Shown piece by piece: positions 11,101 through 22,835 of a stretch of 64,000 bases of DNA. This DNA is from Calditrichota bacterium (GTDB lineage: Bacteria; Electryoneota; AABM5-125-24; Hatepunaeales; Hatepunaeaceae). Below the pieces are notes generated by a model that was not told the DNA's origin, searched no databases, and saw nothing but the letters and a program-made list of their open reading frames with translations. The stretch lies in assembly GCA_018644935.1 (NCBI GenBank), contig JABGPL010000008.1, forward strand, positions 1 to 64,000. Reading direction: 5' to 3'. The position numbers and the translations under genes were made by a program. Each line of letters begins with the position of its first letter. The first letter of the stretch is position 1.

Positions 11101-12580
11101 CGAAAAATCCGACGGAACATTCGTAACACTCCGACGAAATGGTGTAATCAAGATTATTGATCCAAATAATCGTGTGGTAGCAAGGTATTCAGTTCCATAT
11201 GGTGCTAAGGTTCTGGTTACTGCTGATATGGAAATAAAGAAGAATGAGACGTTGTTCAGATGGGAACCATATTCAACATTCATTCTGGCTAATGACAATG
11301 GAATACTCCAATTCCATGATATCAAGGAAGCTGTCACCGTCGAGGAAGCTGTTGATGAAGCTACGGGTAAGCGAACAGCGACAATTATCGAAACCAAGGA
11401 TAGGAAACTCAGTCCAAGAATTCTCATTGTTGACAAAAAGGGTACAATGATTGGACAGTACATTCTTCCTGTTGGTGCACTGATTATGGTGGAAGATGGA
11501 GAGGAAGTGCAAGCTGGTGATGAGCTTGTGAAAATCCCACGCGGGAGTTCCAAGACAAAGGATATCACTGGTGGTTTACCACGAGTTGCTGAATTGTTTG
11601 AAGCACGTCGCCCAAAAGATCCGTCAGTAGTCTCAGATATAGATGGTGTTGTGAAATATGGTGAGCTCAAAAGAGGTGTTCGAGAGATATTTGTAACTCC
11701 TCCGGATTCACCAGATCCGACTAAATACTCAATTCCGATTGGTAGACATATTCTTGTTCATGACGGAGAGTTTGTCACCGCTGGTGAACGATTGACCGAA
11801 GGATCAGTCTCACCTCAAGATATCCTTGCAATTCTCGGACCTGGGCGTGTTCAGGAATATCTTGTAAATGAGATTCAAGCGGTTTACCGCCTGCAGGGTG
11901 TTCGTATTAATGATAAGCATATTGAAACAATTGTACGCCAGATGATGCAGAAAGTTCGAATTGAGGATCCCGGTGATTCTCTGCATCTTGAGGGTGACCA
12001 CGTTGATTACATTCGACTACAGCGTGAAATCAGGCAACTGGCCGGTAGAGTCTTTATTGAAGAATCAGGAGACTCTAAATTCCTGGTAGGTTCAATTGTT
12101 GACCGTAATGCATATACTCGTGAAAGGAATAAGATTAGAAAAGCCTCGGGAGAGGAGCCGAAAGCCAGACCGGCAAAACCGGCAACATTCCACCAGATAT
12201 TGCTTGGCATTACGCAGGCATCGCTGGCAACGGAGAGCTTTATCTCAGCAGCCTCATTCCAGGAAACGACAAGAGTACTGACTGAAGCTGCCATCGCAAA
12301 GAAAACGGATTCTCTTCATGGCTTAAAAGAAAATGTCATTATGGGAAACCTGATTCCTGCAGGTACAGGACTCAAGAGATATAGCACTATTATTGTAGAT
12401 CCCCCTGAAGAAGATGTGTTTGATGCAAAACCATCAAAAACAGAGGTAGATCTTTTTGCTGAAGAGGTACTCGTTTCTCCTGACTTGCAGCAAATGTCTC
12501 CCGCAGTGGATACACAATCATTCCCGGAAATTAATATTGACGGACTTCCAGGAATAGCCGATTCAATCACTGAAGATTAA
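8198..12580 (+). CDS. rpoC: DNA-directed RNA polymerase subunit beta' (GTG start)
   Basis: 1460 aa; [16 protein letters not shown] catalytic motif, N-terminal CxC...CxxC zinc site, [28 protein letters not shown]. Confidence 0.99.
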   Translation: MALGQSLFDTTADHFSRITIGLASPEMILERSRGEVTKPETINYRSYKPEKDGLFSEKIFGPTKDWECFCGKYRGIRYKGIICDRCSVEITRKDVRRKRMGHIELAVPVVHIWFFKSMPSKIGNLLGLNGREMERLIYYESYAVVQPGPTEYQPHELLTEAQYNKVLDELEPGNEELPNDDPNKFIAMMGGDAVLELLKRIKVKELSREFRHRIITETSTQRKSEFIKRLRVVEAFIQKHDLAKENRPEWMVLKVIPIVPPDLRPLVPLDGGRFATSDLNDLYRRVIIRNNRLKRLMEINAPDVILRNEKRMLQEAVDSLFDNSRKAIAMRSDGNRPLKSLSDNLRGKQGRFRQNLLGKRVDYSGRSVITVGPTLKLHECGLPKDMAVELFKPFIIRKLIERDYTKTVKSAKRMVEKKLDCVWELLEEIIKDHPVMLNRAPTLHRLGIQAFHPLLIEGKAIRLHPLVCPAFNADFDGDQMAVHLPLSYEAQIEARLLMLAPRNILHPADGRPIAVPSKDMVLGCYYITKILDDGNGAGRVFSCPKEALIAYEAKVIGLHSLVKIKIFGEMVETTVGRVMFNEIIPQRPELKEGEGVYYNELMTNRRIQTIVAEVYEYLDFDETAKFLDALKNLGFETSTAGGLSISVSDVEVPKEKNTMIDSSQAKVDDIQSQYEMGLITDGERYNMIIDTWTHTTMEVTETMFNHLRKSQAGFNPMFMMADSGARGSKEQIRQLAGMRGLMAKPQKTMTGQKGEIIESPITANFKEGLSVLEYFISTHGARKGLADTALKTADAGYLTRRLVDVAQDVIISEVDCGTLRGIEVEAQKEGEEVSEQLFERIMGRVTAEDLYNPVTNEMLLPANTLITKDEAQVISSSGIAKVRIRSVLTCETSVGVCTQCYGINLTNGKMVNQGEAVGVIAAQAIGEPGTQLTLRTFHIGGTAALIATESQVVAKESGRIEFENMYIIEKSDGTFVTLRRNGVIKIIDPNNRVVARYSVPYGAKVLVTADMEIKKNETLFRWEPYSTFILANDNGILQFHDIKEAVTVEEAVDEATGKRTATIIETKDRKLSPRILIVDKKGTMIGQYILPVGALIMVEDGEEVQAGDELVKIPRGSSKTKDITGGLPRVAELFEARRPKDPSVVSDIDGVVKYGELKRGVREIFVTPPDSPDPTKYSIPIGRHILVHDGEFVTAGERLTEGSVSPQDILAILGPGRVQEYLVNEIQAVYRLQGVRINDKHIETIVRQMMQKVRIEDPGDSLHLEGDHVDYIRLQREIRQLAGRVFIEESGDSKFLVGSIVDRNAYTRERNKIRKASGEEPKARPAKPATFHQILLGITQASLATESFISAASFQETTRVLTEAAIAKKTDSLHGLKENVIMGNLIPAGTGLKRYSTIIVDPPEEDVFDAKPSKTEVDLFAEEVLVSPDLQQMSPAVDTQSFPEINIDGLPGIADSITED

Positions 12581-12723
12581 TTATCATTGTTTGAATCGAC
12601 AAATCAAGAAAAATGTTGACATTAGGAAATTCAGAGATTATCTTAGATAGTTCTGATTTAAAGGTGGTAGATTGGTGAAAACCACTATTACAACTTGATG
12701 TAGAGAGAAAACAAGGAAATATT

Positions 12724-13101
12724 TTGCCGACGCTGAATCAATTGGTGAGAAAAGGTCGCTGGACCAAGAAAGGAAAAAGCATGGCTCCAGCATTGCAGAA
12801 CTGTCCACAGAAACGTGGAGTATGTGTAAGGGTTTACACAACTACACCAAAGAAACCAAACTCTGCTCTTAGAAAGGTAGCCCGTGTCCGTTTATCAAAT
12901 GGTATTGAGGTTACAAGTTACATCCCGGGCGAAGGTCACAACCTCCAGGAACACTCTATTGTTCTTATTCGTGGCGGTCGTGTAAAGGATTTGCCGGGTG
13001 TGCGATATCATATTATTCGTGGTGCTCTGGACGCTATAGGTGTTGAGGGACGATCACAAGCACGTTCCAAATACGGAACGAAACTGAAAAAGACGATCTG
13101 A
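12724..13101 (+). CDS. rpsL: 30S ribosomal protein S12 (TTG start)
   Basis: [12 protein letters not shown]...[36 protein letters not shown]. Confidence 0.98.
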   Translation: MPTLNQLVRKGRWTKKGKSMAPALQNCPQKRGVCVRVYTTTPKKPNSALRKVARVRLSNGIEVTSYIPGEGHNLQEHSIVLIRGGRVKDLPGVRYHIIRGALDAIGVEGRSQARSKYGTKLKKTI

Positions 13102-13113
13102 TAGGCGGGGATT

Positions 13114-13584
13114 ATGTCAAGGCGGAAAAAAGCAACAATTAGAGAAATTCTTCCGGACCCAAAGTATGGGGATCTTTTAATTTCTAAATTTGTAAATAAT
13201 CTGTTGAAGCGCGGCAAACGTGTTACTGCAGAAGGAATATTGTATGGCGCTCTCGATCTTATTGAGGAACGTACCAAACAGAACGGTGTTGAAGTTTTTC
13301 ATAAGGCATTAGACAATGCAAAACCAGCACTCGAGGTTAAATCCCGTCGGGTTGGTGGGTCAACCTATCAGGTTCCTGTTGAAGTGAGAGGATCTCGACA
13401 ACAAGCTTTGGCGATCCGGTGGATCATTAAGTTTGCCAAAGCAAGACCTGACAAAACTATGGCAGAAAGTCTTGCTGCTGAATTGATCGCGGCCGCGAAT
13501 GAAGAGGGCTCGACAATTAAGAAACGTGACGACACTTTGAAGATGGCAGAAGCTAACAGAGCCTTCGCCCATTTCAGGTGGTAG
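13114..13584 (+). CDS. rpsG: 30S ribosomal protein S7
   Basis: [36 protein letters not shown]...[12 protein letters not shown]. Confidence 0.98.
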   Translation: MSRRKKATIREILPDPKYGDLLISKFVNNLLKRGKRVTAEGILYGALDLIEERTKQNGVEVFHKALDNAKPALEVKSRRVGGSTYQVPVEVRGSRQQALAIRWIIKFAKARPDKTMAESLAAELIAAANEEGSTIKKRDDTLKMAEANRAFAHFRW

Positions 13585-13723
13585 CAAACAGATGCTCGCG
13601 AGAATTTTATTCCTGCGAGTGATTAGAATTATTCGGTCCGATAACTCCGGGCAACTTGTGGAAAGAAACCAGATACAACATATAAGAAAAACATAGCGGA
13701 CCGGTGCATTCTATAGATTTTTG

Positions 13724-13747
13724 AAAAGCAGCCTGTTGGCTGCTTTT
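13724..13747 (+). terminator. Intrinsic terminator between rpsG and fusA
   Basis: Perfect hairpin AAAAGCAGCC-TGTT-GGCTGCTTTT, 10-bp stem with T-rich 3' arm. Confidence 0.8.
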
Positions 13748-13824
13748 CGTGTTTATAGAATTAAGTGTATCTGTTGTGATTATGCAACTTATGTATTTGG
13801 TTCAAGTGGTGCAAAGCTGCACAT

Positions 13825-15999
13825 TTGGTGACTGGACAGAAGAAAACAGACAGGGATAAGCACATAAACGGGAAAAAATCAAAATCCGGCAAGGCCTCTA
13901 AGGGGAAAAAGTCGGTTGATAAAAAGTCGATTCAAATTTCGAAATTTCGAAATATTGGTATTATGGCTCACATCGATGCTGGAAAGACGACCACTACCGA
14001 ACGAATCCTTTTTTATACCGGAAAAACCTACAAAATGGGTGAAGTCCATGAAGGAACAGCTGTCATGGACTGGATGGAACAGGAACAAGAACGAGGCATT
14101 ACAATTACCGCCGCAGCAACAACTTGCCCCTGGAAAGATTATCAAATAAATATCATTGATACTCCCGGGCATGTCGATTTTACAGCTGAAGTAGAGAGAT
14201 CTCTTCGTGTACTTGATGGTGCCGTTGCTGTTTTTTGTGCGGTCGGTGGAGTTGAACCACAATCTGAAACTGTTTGGAAGCAGGCAGATCATTACAATGT
14301 TCCGCGAATAGCTTACATTAATAAAATGGACCGTTCCGGAGCAGATTTTTATCGTGTGGTTGATATGATGCGGGATCAGCTTCATGCCGTTCCAATTCCC
14401 CTACAGATACCGCTTGGTCAGGGTGAGTTATTCAATGGTATGATTGATCTTATCCGGATGAAAGCTGTTACCTTTCTTGAAGACAGTATGGGTGTCAAAT
14501 GGGAAGAAAATGATATCCCGCCGGACATGCAAGGTGATGCGCTTAAATGGAGAGAGAAATTACTCGAATCTGTTTCTGATTTTGATGACAGCTTAATGGA
14601 GAAGTTCCTTGATGGTGCTGATATCTGTGCTGAAGAAGTTCAGGCTGCAATCCGTAAGGCTACTCTTGAGTGCAGGATATCACCTGTATTGTGTGGTTCA
14701 TCATTCAGGTATAAAGGTGTTCAGAGGCTTTTAGATGCAATTGTAAACTATCTGCCGAGTCCCATAGACGTGAAACCGATAAAAGGGATTCAACCACATA
14801 CCGAGAAATCAGAAGAGAGAATAGCCTCTAACGATGAACCCTTTGCCGCGCTGGCTTTCAAAATAGTTACTGATCCCTATATGGGAAAACTAACTTACCT
14901 TCGAGTTTATTCCGGCAGTATTGATGCAGGAACAACAGTTCTTAATTCCAATAATGGGAAGCGTGAAAGGATTAACCGTATCCTCAGAATGTTTGCTAAC
15001 AAACGCGACGATCTTGATCAGGTAAATGCCGGTGACATAGTCGCAATAATCGGGCTCAGAAATACTCGAACCGGAGAGACACTTTCAGACCAGAAAAGGC
15101 AAGTTGTTTTTGAAAGAATGGTTTTTCCTGAACCGGTTATATCCATCTCTGTGGAAGCCCTAAATATGACAGAGCAGGATAAACTGTTTGATGCTCTTAC
15201 AAAACTTAGTGAAGAGGACCCGACATTCCAGGTTCGACATGATAAAGAGAGTGGTCAGACCTTGATCTCCGGCATGGGTGAGCTGCATTTAGAAGTTCTC
15301 GTTGAGAGGATGAAACGCGAATTTGGTGTGAAGGTACAACAGGGTAAGCCGCATGTAGCTTTCCGGGAAACCATTACGAATTCTGCACGAGGTGAGGGAA
15401 AATTCGTACGGCAGTCTGGTGGTAAAGGGCAGTACGGACATGTTATTCTTGAGGTTGAACCCTGCGAAAGAGGGCAGGGATTCAAGTTTGAGAATAAAAT
15501 TATTGGTGGTGCAATACCAAGAGAGTTCATCGAGCCGGTTAGAAAGGGCATTTTTGAAGCACTTGACAACGGTCGTCTGGCTGGTTACCCTGTAATTGAC
15601 ATTAAAGTTACGCTTCTGGACGGCTCCTTTCACGACGTTGATTCTTCTGATATTGCCTTCAGAATTGCAGGATCCATGGCTGTTCAGGATGCAATTAAAC
15701 GGGCAACTCCAACACTGCTTGAACCCTTAATGAAGCTTGAAGTTATTTTACCTCAGATTTATCTTGGTGATGTTGTTAGTGATTTGAACTCAAGGCATGC
15801 TCGAATTTTGGGAATCGATATGCGAGGTGATGGTGAGGTTATCAAGGCTGAAACCCCATTAGCTCATATGTTCGGCTATGCGACACGATTGAGGTCGTTG
15901 TCACAGGGTCGAGCATTCTTCAATCTTGAATTCCAGAGATATGAAAGAGTACCCGCAGCAACTCAACAAGATATTTTAAAGAAATTACGTGGTTATTAG
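13825..15999 (+). CDS. fusA: Elongation factor G with a Lys-rich N-terminal extension (TTG 13825 or GTG 13828 start)
   Basis: [45 protein letters not shown]; no ATG between 13825 and the conserved [12 protein letters not shown], so about 40 extra residues ([31 protein letters not shown]) are needed unless a very rare start is used. Confidence 0.96.
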   Translation: MVTGQKKTDRDKHINGKKSKSGKASKGKKSVDKKSIQISKFRNIGIMAHIDAGKTTTTERILFYTGKTYKMGEVHEGTAVMDWMEQEQERGITITAAATTCPWKDYQINIIDTPGHVDFTAEVERSLRVLDGAVAVFCAVGGVEPQSETVWKQADHYNVPRIAYINKMDRSGADFYRVVDMMRDQLHAVPIPLQIPLGQGELFNGMIDLIRMKAVTFLEDSMGVKWEENDIPPDMQGDALKWREKLLESVSDFDDSLMEKFLDGADICAEEVQAAIRKATLECRISPVLCGSSFRYKGVQRLLDAIVNYLPSPIDVKPIKGIQPHTEKSEERIASNDEPFAALAFKIVTDPYMGKLTYLRVYSGSIDAGTTVLNSNNGKRERINRILRMFANKRDDLDQVNAGDIVAIIGLRNTRTGETLSDQKRQVVFERMVFPEPVISISVEALNMTEQDKLFDALTKLSEEDPTFQVRHDKESGQTLISGMGELHLEVLVERMKREFGVKVQQGKPHVAFRETITNSARGEGKFVRQSGGKGQYGHVILEVEPCERGQGFKFENKIIGGAIPREFIEPVRKGIFEALDNGRLAGYPVIDIKVTLLDGSFHDVDSSDIAFRIAGSMAVQDAIKRATPTLLEPLMKLEVILPQIYLGDVVSDLNSRHARILGIDMRGDGEVIKAETPLAHMFGYATRLRSLSQGRAFFNLEFQRYERVPAATQQDILKKLRGY

Positions 16000-16024
16000 A
16001 TAGAGATAACGGAAGAGACAGACA

Positions 16025-17215
16025 ATGGCAAAAGAAAAATTTGTACGGGATAAAACGCATGTCAACATCGGCACAATTGGTCATGTAGACCATGGTAAGA
16101 CGACGTTGACCTCTGCAATAACGCTTTATCTTTCCGAGATGGGATTCTCCGAGAAGCGTTCGTTTGATTCAATTGACAATGCCCCCGAAGAAAAGGCTCG
16201 TGGGATAACGATTGCAACAGCTCACATTGAGTACACAACCAAGAATCGTCATTACGCTCATGTTGACTGTCCTGGTCACGCGGACTATGTGAAGAACATG
16301 GTTACAGGTGCCGCCCAGATGGACGGAGCGATAGTTGTTGTAGGTGCCAATGATGGTCCTATGCCTCAGACTCGTGAGCACATTCTTCTGGCTCGCCAGG
16401 TGAATGTACCCTATCTTCTTGTTTTCATGAACAAGACTGATTTGGTTGATGATGAGGAACTTCTTGATTTAGTCGAGCTTGAGATGCGGGAACTTCTGAC
16501 CGAGTATGAATTCCCCGGTGATGATATTCCAATCATTCGCGGTTCAGCACTTGATGCAATGAATGAACCGAAAAACCCTGAGAAGGCTGGTTGTCTCCAA
16601 GAGCTTCTTGATGCAGTTGATACCTACATTCCGGATCCAGAGCGCGCAATCGATATGCCTTTCCTGATGCCAATTGAGGGCGTTTTTTCGATCACCGGTC
16701 GCGGAACAGTAGTTACCGGACGTGTCGAACGTGGAATTATCCATGTCGGAGACAGTGTTGAGATATTGGGCCTCGGCACAAAACGTTCAACAGTCTGTAC
16801 AGGTGTCGAGATGTTCCGTAAACTTCTTGATCAGGGTCAAGCTGGCGACAACTGTGGTTTACTTCTTCGTGGTGTTGGCAAAGATGATGTCGAGCGTGGT
16901 CAGGTTATTGTGAAGCCCGGCTCCATCTTACCTCATACCAAGTTTGAAGGTGAAGTGTACATTCTTTCTAAATCAGAGGGTGGTCGTCACACACCATTCT
17001 TCAATGGTTATCGTCCGCAGTTCTATTTCCGTACAACTGATGTTACAGGCGCAGTGACACTTCCTGAGGGACGTGAGATGGTTATGCCTGGTGATCATGT
17101 AACGATTTCGGTAGAACTGATTCAGTCGATTGCAATGGAAGAGAATGTTCGCTTTGCAATTCGTGAGGGTGGTCGCACAGTAGGTGCAGGCATGGTCTCA
17201 AAGCTGCTTGATTGA
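16025..17215 (+). CDS. tuf: Elongation factor Tu (complete second copy)
   Basis: 396 aa, [26 protein letters not shown]. Confidence 0.99.
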   Translation: MAKEKFVRDKTHVNIGTIGHVDHGKTTLTSAITLYLSEMGFSEKRSFDSIDNAPEEKARGITIATAHIEYTTKNRHYAHVDCPGHADYVKNMVTGAAQMDGAIVVVGANDGPMPQTREHILLARQVNVPYLLVFMNKTDLVDDEELLDLVELEMRELLTEYEFPGDDIPIIRGSALDAMNEPKNPEKAGCLQELLDAVDTYIPDPERAIDMPFLMPIEGVFSITGRGTVVTGRVERGIIHVGDSVEILGLGTKRSTVCTGVEMFRKLLDQGQAGDNCGLLLRGVGKDDVERGQVIVKPGSILPHTKFEGEVYILSKSEGGRHTPFFNGYRPQFYFRTTDVTGAVTLPEGREMVMPGDHVTISVELIQSIAMEENVRFAIREGGRTVGAGMVSKLLD

Positions 17216-17228
17216 TAAAGATATTTTA

Positions 17229-17258
17229 GTCGTCAGCTCTCTTGTTTGAGCTGACGAC
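17229..17258 (+). terminator. Hairpin directly after tuf (no T-tract)
   Basis: Perfect 11-bp stem GTCGTCAGCTC-TCTTGTTT-GAGCTGACGAC, 14 nt after the tuf stop; no U-run follows, so attenuator/processing element is as likely as terminator. Confidence 0.5.
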
Positions 17259-17266
17259 GGAATCTT

Positions 17267-17539
17267 ATGACGATGCCTGAAATCATCCGGTATTTACTTG
17301 CAGCACTGTCAATCTATATGCTTGTTGCTGGAACAATACCATTCACGTTTTTATTCAGATCCAGGGGATATAGAGCCCGTGGACACTTCATTCGATTGGC
17401 TGGACTCTTATTCATCATCGTTCTGGTTGTGCCGACACCTTTCTATATCAAGGTTTTTATCTTAATACTTGCGCACGGCGCTCTTATTAGGGCAGCTGTC
17501 AGTGCCAGAAAGAAATATAATTCTGATAATTTGGGATGA
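17267..17539 (+). CDS. Small integral membrane protein (paralogue of 17563-17814)
   Basis: 90 aa, hydrophobic segments; YMLVAGTIPFTFLFRSRG matches YMLIFGSIPTHYLLRTRG in the next ORF. Confidence 0.7.
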   Translation: MTMPEIIRYLLAALSIYMLVAGTIPFTFLFRSRGYRARGHFIRLAGLLFIIVLVVPTPFYIKVFILILAHGALIRAAVSARKKYNSDNLG

Positions 17540-17562
17540 GTTAATTTCCACACGAGGTCTTT

Positions 17563-17814
17563 ATGATTTTCGGGATTTTTACTGTGTTCATTGGGGGGTA
17601 CATGCTGATTTTTGGTAGTATTCCAACCCATTATCTGTTAAGAACAAGGGGTCCGATTGCTGAAGGTATATGGGTTAATATTGCAGGTGCAAGCCTTCTC
17701 ATCGCATATTTTGTTCCGGTTAGTGCCACTTTCAGAGTAATTCTACTTGTTTTTGGATTAATCTCAATAATAATTGGCGCAGTAATGTCAATTCAAAAAT
17801 ACAAAAACCTCTGA
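17563..17814 (+). CDS. Small integral membrane protein (paralogue of 17267-17539)
   Basis: 83 aa, two or more TM segments; ATG with upstream GAGG. Confidence 0.7.
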   Translation: MIFGIFTVFIGGYMLIFGSIPTHYLLRTRGPIAEGIWVNIAGASLLIAYFVPVSATFRVILLVFGLISIIIGAVMSIQKYKNL

Positions 17815-18010
17815 CGTTTTGAATTGGAACATAAATAATTTGGATTTCCAAAATAATATTCTGGTTTTTTACTTTGGACTTTCCAGAAACACAAACTGGG
17901 TCTATTTAACGACTTAAACGATTTGCTGGTTTGTACATTTTATCCGAATTTAGGCATGATGCACGAAAAACCTGAGAAACTGTTTATTTTAGACATTTAT
18001 TCAGGCTGGA

Positions 18011-18044
18011 TATTGACTATCAAGTCAATATATGATATCTTAAG
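18011..18044 (+). promoter_or_regulatory. Putative sigma-70-type promoter/operator for the S10 operon
   Basis: Perfect 8-bp inverted repeat TATTGACT-ATCA-AGTCAATA (18011-18030) containing a TTGACT -35-like hexamer; TATCTT 17 nt downstream. Confidence 0.4.
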
Positions 18045-18128
18045 AATCTGTATTTAAACCGCGTAATCACGTGGGACCAAATACAAGACTTGTGAAACGC
18101 ATTTTTTCATAGCAAATAAATTTGAACT

Positions 18129-18437
18129 ATGCCCGGACAGACAATACGCATAAAACTGAAAGCTTACGATCATAGCCTGATCGACAAGTCTACAGAGAAG
18201 ATCATACGCACCGCGCGTGCTACCGGTGCTGCGATTTCAGGACCGATACCGCTTCCGACAAAGAAGCGGATTTACACCGTTCTGCGGAGCCCGCACGTCG
18301 ATAAGAAATCACGGGAGCAGTTTGAGACCCGTATTCATAAGCGACTTATTGATATTCTTAATTCATCTACGCGTACGATAGATGCTCTTATGCGTCTGGA
18401 GTTGCCCGCAGGTGTAGATATTGAGATAAAGACATGA
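18129..18437 (+). CDS. rpsJ: 30S ribosomal protein S10
   Basis: [41 protein letters not shown]. Confidence 0.98.
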   Translation: MPGQTIRIKLKAYDHSLIDKSTEKIIRTARATGAAISGPIPLPTKKRIYTVLRSPHVDKKSREQFETRIHKRLIDILNSSTRTIDALMRLELPAGVDIEIKT

Positions 18438-19054
18438 TTGGTTTACTTGGACGTAAAAAAGGCATGGGTGCCATTTATGATGTAAATGGAATCCAGACGC
18501 CAGTGACCGTAATCGAAGCCGGTCCTTGTCCTGTTGTGCAGACCAAACCTGAAGACACTAAGGGAAGAACCTCAGTTCAGCTCGGGTTTGAGAGTACCGG
18601 CGACAAGAATATGACTAAGGCAAAATTAGGTCATTTAAAGAAAGCCAACCAGAAACCTCTTCGGTTCTTAAGGGAATTCAAGGATGTTGACGGTAATCCT
18701 GATGTTGGAGATATCCTTAAAGTGGATGTTTTTAACCCTGGAGATCTGGTCGACATAACCGGCATTTCAAAAGGACGCGGTTTTACAGGAGTAATCAAGC
18801 GCTACGGATTTAATCAACCACCCATGACACATGGTACTCATGAATCATATCGTGGTGGTGGATCTATCGGGGCCGCTTCTTATCCTGCTCGTGTCTGGCC
18901 TGGATTGAAAATGGCTGGACGGATGGGTGGTGAGAATGTGACTGTCAAGAATCTGACAGTTATTAAGATTGACCTGGAAAAAGGTCTTCTGGTTGTCAAG
19001 GGTGCGGTTCCCGGTGCTGCCGGTGGCCTCGTTGTCATCAGAAAGAACGATTAG
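18434..19054 (+). CDS. rplC: 50S ribosomal protein L3
   Basis: [15 protein letters not shown]...[15 protein letters not shown]-like, ATGA overlap with rpsJ. Confidence 0.98.
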   Translation: MIGLLGRKKGMGAIYDVNGIQTPVTVIEAGPCPVVQTKPEDTKGRTSVQLGFESTGDKNMTKAKLGHLKKANQKPLRFLREFKDVDGNPDVGDILKVDVFNPGDLVDITGISKGRGFTGVIKRYGFNQPPMTHGTHESYRGGGSIGAASYPARVWPGLKMAGRMGGENVTVKNLTVIKIDLEKGLLVVKGAVPGAAGGLVVIRKND

Positions 19055-19067
19055 GGGGCTTTGAAGA

Positions 19068-19748
19068 ATGACTGAAAACGTTACAACAGGTAACGAAACT
19101 ATGGATGCACAAGCGTTGAAGCTTCCTATATACCGGATGGATGGAACGGAAACCGGAGATAAAGTTGATCTGGATCCGCGTTTGTTCGGAGTACCTAGAA
19201 ATGACCATGTGCTCTATTTGGCTGTAAAAGCCGAAATGACCAATCGTCGTCAGGGAAATTCCTCCTCAAAAGGAAGATCAGATGTTAGTGGTGGCGGGCG
19301 CAAACCATGGCGACAGAAAGGTCGCGGTGCTGCGCGTGTAGGTACAACCCGATCTCCTATATGGCGTGGTGGTGGTATCACTTTTGGTCCAAAACCACAC
19401 GATTTCGGAATGAAACTTCCAAAGAAAGTAAAACGGCTAGCAAGGCGTGTTGCTTTTAGCGTGAAGGCGCTGAATAATGGCATCAGCATGATTGACGAGA
19501 TTAAAATGGATGCACCTAAGACAAAGAAAATAGCTGAAATGCTTAGCAATTTCGATGCAAAAGGTATGTCCGTTCTGTTCCTGGTCAACGGTCAACAGCC
19601 TGAAATAGTTAAGTCCTGTAGAAATATTCAAAGAGTTGTCGTCAGAGAATCTAACACTGCATCAACGGTTGATATCCTGCGAGCACGTAAAGTTTTTATA
19701 CTGAAATCAGCTCTTGAACCATTGGTCGGAGGGCTTGTTGATGAGTAA
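19068..19748 (+). CDS. rplD: 50S ribosomal protein L4
   Basis: VSGGGRKPWRQKGRGAARVGTTRSPIWRGGGITFGPKPHDF. Confidence 0.98.
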   Translation: MTENVTTGNETMDAQALKLPIYRMDGTETGDKVDLDPRLFGVPRNDHVLYLAVKAEMTNRRQGNSSSKGRSDVSGGGRKPWRQKGRGAARVGTTRSPIWRGGGITFGPKPHDFGMKLPKKVKRLARRVAFSVKALNNGISMIDEIKMDAPKTKKIAEMLSNFDAKGMSVLFLVNGQQPEIVKSCRNIQRVVVRESNTASTVDILRARKVFILKSALEPLVGGLVDE

Positions 19749-20031
19749 TTTGCTGTCTATATTGCGGAAGCCTCTCGTCACTGAAAAAGGGACAAGACTT
19801 CAGGAAACGTTGAATCAATACGTATTCGAAGTTGATCCCAATTCAAATAAGATTGAGATAAAAAGAGCCGTTGAGAAGCGATTTGATGTTCAGGTATTAA
19901 AGGTTAGAACATTGAATGTCGGCGGAAAATTGAAAAGTCTGGGTCGGTTCACAGGACGACGTCCGGATCGTAAAAAAGCGATTATTACCCTCGCTGAAGG
20001 GAATTCAATTGACTTCCTCGAAAGCGCATAA
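19741..20031 (+). CDS. rplW: 50S ribosomal protein L23
   Basis: MSNLLSILRKPLVTEKGTRLQETLNQYVFEVDPNSNKIEIKRAVEKRFDV; start at the internal ATG of the listed ORF. Confidence 0.96.
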   Translation: MSNLLSILRKPLVTEKGTRLQETLNQYVFEVDPNSNKIEIKRAVEKRFDVQVLKVRTLNVGGKLKSLGRFTGRRPDRKKAIITLAEGNSIDFLESA

Positions 20032-20053
20032 GAGGGCTCAGGAGTTATAAATT

Positions 20054-20896
20054 ATGCCAGTAATAAAGCGTAGACCGGTCACCCCATCTCAGAGATTCAT
20101 GAGTGTGCTTGATTTTAGCGAGCTCACTAAGAAGCCACCTGAAAAGAAGTTGACCGAACCGCTCAGGAGATCTGGTGGACGTAATAACAAAGGTCGACTG
20201 ACAATTCGTCATCGAGGCGGTGGCCATAAGCGCCGCTATCGGATTATAGATTTTAAGCGTAACAAGCGTGGGATACCTGCAAAAGTTACTGCAATTGAAT
20301 ATGATCCGAACCGATCAGCAAATCTAGCACTGCTGGTCTATGCTGATGGTGAGAAGCGTTACATCCTGTCTCCGGATAAATTAAAGGTTGGTGACACGGT
20401 TCAAGCAGGGGAGAACCTCGAAATCCAGCCTGGCAATGCAATGGCACTAACAGAAATGCCGCTTGGTACCATTGTACATAATATTGAGCTGAAACCCGGA
20501 AAGGGTGGTCAGCTTGCAAGGGGCGCAGGTGCAGGAGCTCAGGTGATGGCGAAGGAAGACCCATTTGTTCTTCTCAGGTTGCCATCCGGCGAGATGAGGT
20601 TGTTCCATAAGGAATGTTTTGCTACAATCGGTCATGTTGGCAACATGGATTACGAGAAAGTCGTTCTCGGAAAAGCCGGGCGTAAGCGTTGGTTGGGACG
20701 TAGGCCGCATGTCCGCGGTGTGGTTATGAATCCGGTTGATCATCCTATGGGTGGTGGTGAAGGTCGTTCATCGGGTGGTCGTCACCCATGTTCTCCCTGG
20801 GGTCAACCATCAAAAGGTTTCAAAACCCGCAGCAAGAAAAAGGCGTCTGATCGCTTGATTGTCGAGCGCAGAAAGACGAAACGCAAGAAGAAATGA
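20054..20896 (+). CDS. rplB: 50S ribosomal protein L2
   Basis: [22 protein letters not shown]...[34 protein letters not shown]. Confidence 0.98.
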   Translation: MPVIKRRPVTPSQRFMSVLDFSELTKKPPEKKLTEPLRRSGGRNNKGRLTIRHRGGGHKRRYRIIDFKRNKRGIPAKVTAIEYDPNRSANLALLVYADGEKRYILSPDKLKVGDTVQAGENLEIQPGNAMALTEMPLGTIVHNIELKPGKGGQLARGAGAGAQVMAKEDPFVLLRLPSGEMRLFHKECFATIGHVGNMDYEKVVLGKAGRKRWLGRRPHVRGVVMNPVDHPMGGGEGRSSGGRHPCSPWGQPSKGFKTRSKKKASDRLIVERRKTKRKKK

Positions 20897-20923
20897 TGAG
20901 ACATACCTTAAAGAGGTAATTGC

Positions 20924-21211
20924 ATGGCGCGGTCACTTAAAAAAGGTCCGTTTATCGACCAGAAGCTTAGGAAGAAGGTCGATGATTTAAACCAATCTGG
21001 TAAAAAGAAAGTCGTAAAAACCTGGGCAAGACGATCAATGATCCCACCGGAATTTGTGGGGCATACATTGGCCGTGCATAATGGAAGAAAATTCCTGCCG
21101 GTTTTTATCTCAGAAAATATGGTTGGACACAAACTCGGTGAGTTTGCCTTAACAAGAACATTCCGCACTCATGGTGGAAAGAAAGTTCTTCGGGGTACAA
21201 AGATTAAATAG
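20924..21211 (+). CDS. rpsS: 30S ribosomal protein S19
   Basis: [18 protein letters not shown]...[28 protein letters not shown]. Confidence 0.98.
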   Translation: MARSLKKGPFIDQKLRKKVDDLNQSGKKKVVKTWARRSMIPPEFVGHTLAVHNGRKFLPVFISENMVGHKLGEFALTRTFRTHGGKKVLRGTKIK

Positions 21212-21229
21212 GGTGCAGGAGGACTGACA

Positions 21230-21577
21230 ATGAGCCTGGAAGCAAGGGCAAAAGCGAAGTGGGTGAGAATTGCACCTCGCAAAGTGAGACTGGTAGCCGA
21301 TATGGTCCGGGGGATGGCAGTAGGTCAGGCAGTTAACAACCTGCATTTTCTTTCGAAAAGAGCATCCGTACCAGTTGAAAAAACTGTTCGGTCGGCATTA
21401 GCAAATTTACTGGCAAGAGAAGAAGCAGCCAAGGTTGATCCTGCTGATGTATACATAAAGACGATTACTGTAGATGAGGGTCCCATCCAGAAAAGGTGGA
21501 GACCAAGAGCTATGGGTCGTGCGACAAAGATCAGGAAACGTACCAGTCATCTGACTGTAGTTGTAGGAACAAAGTAA
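21230..21577 (+). CDS. rplV: 50S ribosomal protein L22
   Basis: VRIAPRKVRLVADMVRG...DEGPIQKRWRPRAMGRATKIRKRTSHLTVVV. Confidence 0.97.
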   Translation: MSLEARAKAKWVRIAPRKVRLVADMVRGMAVGQAVNNLHFLSKRASVPVEKTVRSALANLLAREEAAKVDPADVYIKTITVDEGPIQKRWRPRAMGRATKIRKRTSHLTVVVGTK

Positions 21578-21659
21578 ACAATTTACGATTCAGGACAAGT
21601 AGAGACACTTTCTACAGTGGGAGTGGCTCCGTGATGTTCAATAAACTATCAGGATTTCG

Positions 21660-22394
21660 GTGGGACAGAAAACACACCCGATAGGCTTAAGGCTCGGGAT
21701 AAATAAGACTTGGGCTTCAAATTGGTTCGATGAGCGTCGGTTCGCTGACAAACTCGAAGAAGATCTGATGCTGCGTCGCTACCTTGAGAAAAGACTTCAA
21801 GAGGCAGCAATAGCGTTGATCGGTATCGAACGAACTTTGAAGCAGATCACAGTCAATGTACACACCGCCCGACCGGGCATTGTCATCGGTCGTAAAGGAG
21901 CGGATGTCGAGAAACTGCGCGCTGAGTTAAAGTCTTTAACCGGCAAGGAAGTGCAGATAAATATTCTTGAGGTTAAACGACCGGAGCTTGAGGCTGCACT
22001 TGTTGCAGACAATCTGGCGCGGCAACTCAAGGGACGAGTATCTTTCCGTCGAGCAATGAAAAGAGCACTTCAGTCTACCATGCGAATGGGAGCCGAAGGT
22101 GTTAAGATCGTGTGCAAAGGACGTCTGGGCGGGGCAGAAATGGCTCGCACCGAACAATACAAGGAAGGCAGAATTCCCTTGCATACCCTACGCGCTGATA
22201 TCGACTATGCTTTAAAAGTCGCTTACACGAGCTATGGGACGATCGGAGTAAAAGTATGGATCTGTAAAGGCGAGGTCTTAGGCAAGCTTGGTGATCAAAA
22301 ACCAAATGAACCCGTAAGGCAGGATGGCAGTCACAGATCAAGCAGGGGTGATAGACCAGGTGGTGGTCGACCCCGACGAAATCCTAGAAAATAA
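21660..22394 (+). CDS. rpsC: 30S ribosomal protein S3 (GTG start)
   Basis: [25 protein letters not shown]-domain [17 protein letters not shown]. Confidence 0.98.
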   Translation: MGQKTHPIGLRLGINKTWASNWFDERRFADKLEEDLMLRRYLEKRLQEAAIALIGIERTLKQITVNVHTARPGIVIGRKGADVEKLRAELKSLTGKEVQINILEVKRPELEAALVADNLARQLKGRVSFRRAMKRALQSTMRMGAEGVKIVCKGRLGGAEMARTEQYKEGRIPLHTLRADIDYALKVAYTSYGTIGVKVWICKGEVLGKLGDQKPNEPVRQDGSHRSSRGDRPGGGRPRRNPRK

Positions 22395-22416
22395 GAAAGC
22401 GCAACGGAAATAGATT

Positions 22417-22827
22417 ATGCTGGCACCAAAACGAATTCGTCACCGCCGGGTTCATCGTGGAAGAATGCGCGGAAAGGCTTACCGTGGATGTATGGTTACC
22501 TTTGGGCAATATGGGCTAAAAGCTATGGCCCCGCATTGGATTACTTCTCGGCAGATTGAAGCAGCTCGTATTGCTATTACCCGCCACATTAAGCGTGGTG
22601 GAAAGGTTTGGATAAGGATTTTCCCGGACAAACCCATTACGAAGAAACCTGCTGAAACCCGGATGGGTAAAGGAAAGGGAGCTCCGGAATATTGGGTTGC
22701 TGTAGTTAAGCCCGGACGAATCATGTTTGAGCTCGAGGGTGTTGATGAAGCAACTGCCCAGGCTGCAATGAGATTGGCTGCCCAGAAGTTACCAATTCCC
22801 TGTAGTTTTGTAACACGTAATGATTGA
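22417..22827 (+). CDS. rplP: 50S ribosomal protein L16
   Basis: [24 protein letters not shown]...[51 protein letters not shown]. Confidence 0.98.
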   Translation: MLAPKRIRHRRVHRGRMRGKAYRGCMVTFGQYGLKAMAPHWITSRQIEAARIAITRHIKRGGKVWIRIFPDKPITKKPAETRMGKGKGAPEYWVAVVKPGRIMFELEGVDEATAQAAMRLAAQKLPIPCSFVTRND

Positions 22828-22835
22828 GGCTGATT

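Noticed and set aside
10933-11670. 245-aa antisense ORF inside rpoC
   Set aside because: Ser/Thr/Ile-rich shadow ORF caused by codon bias of rpoC.
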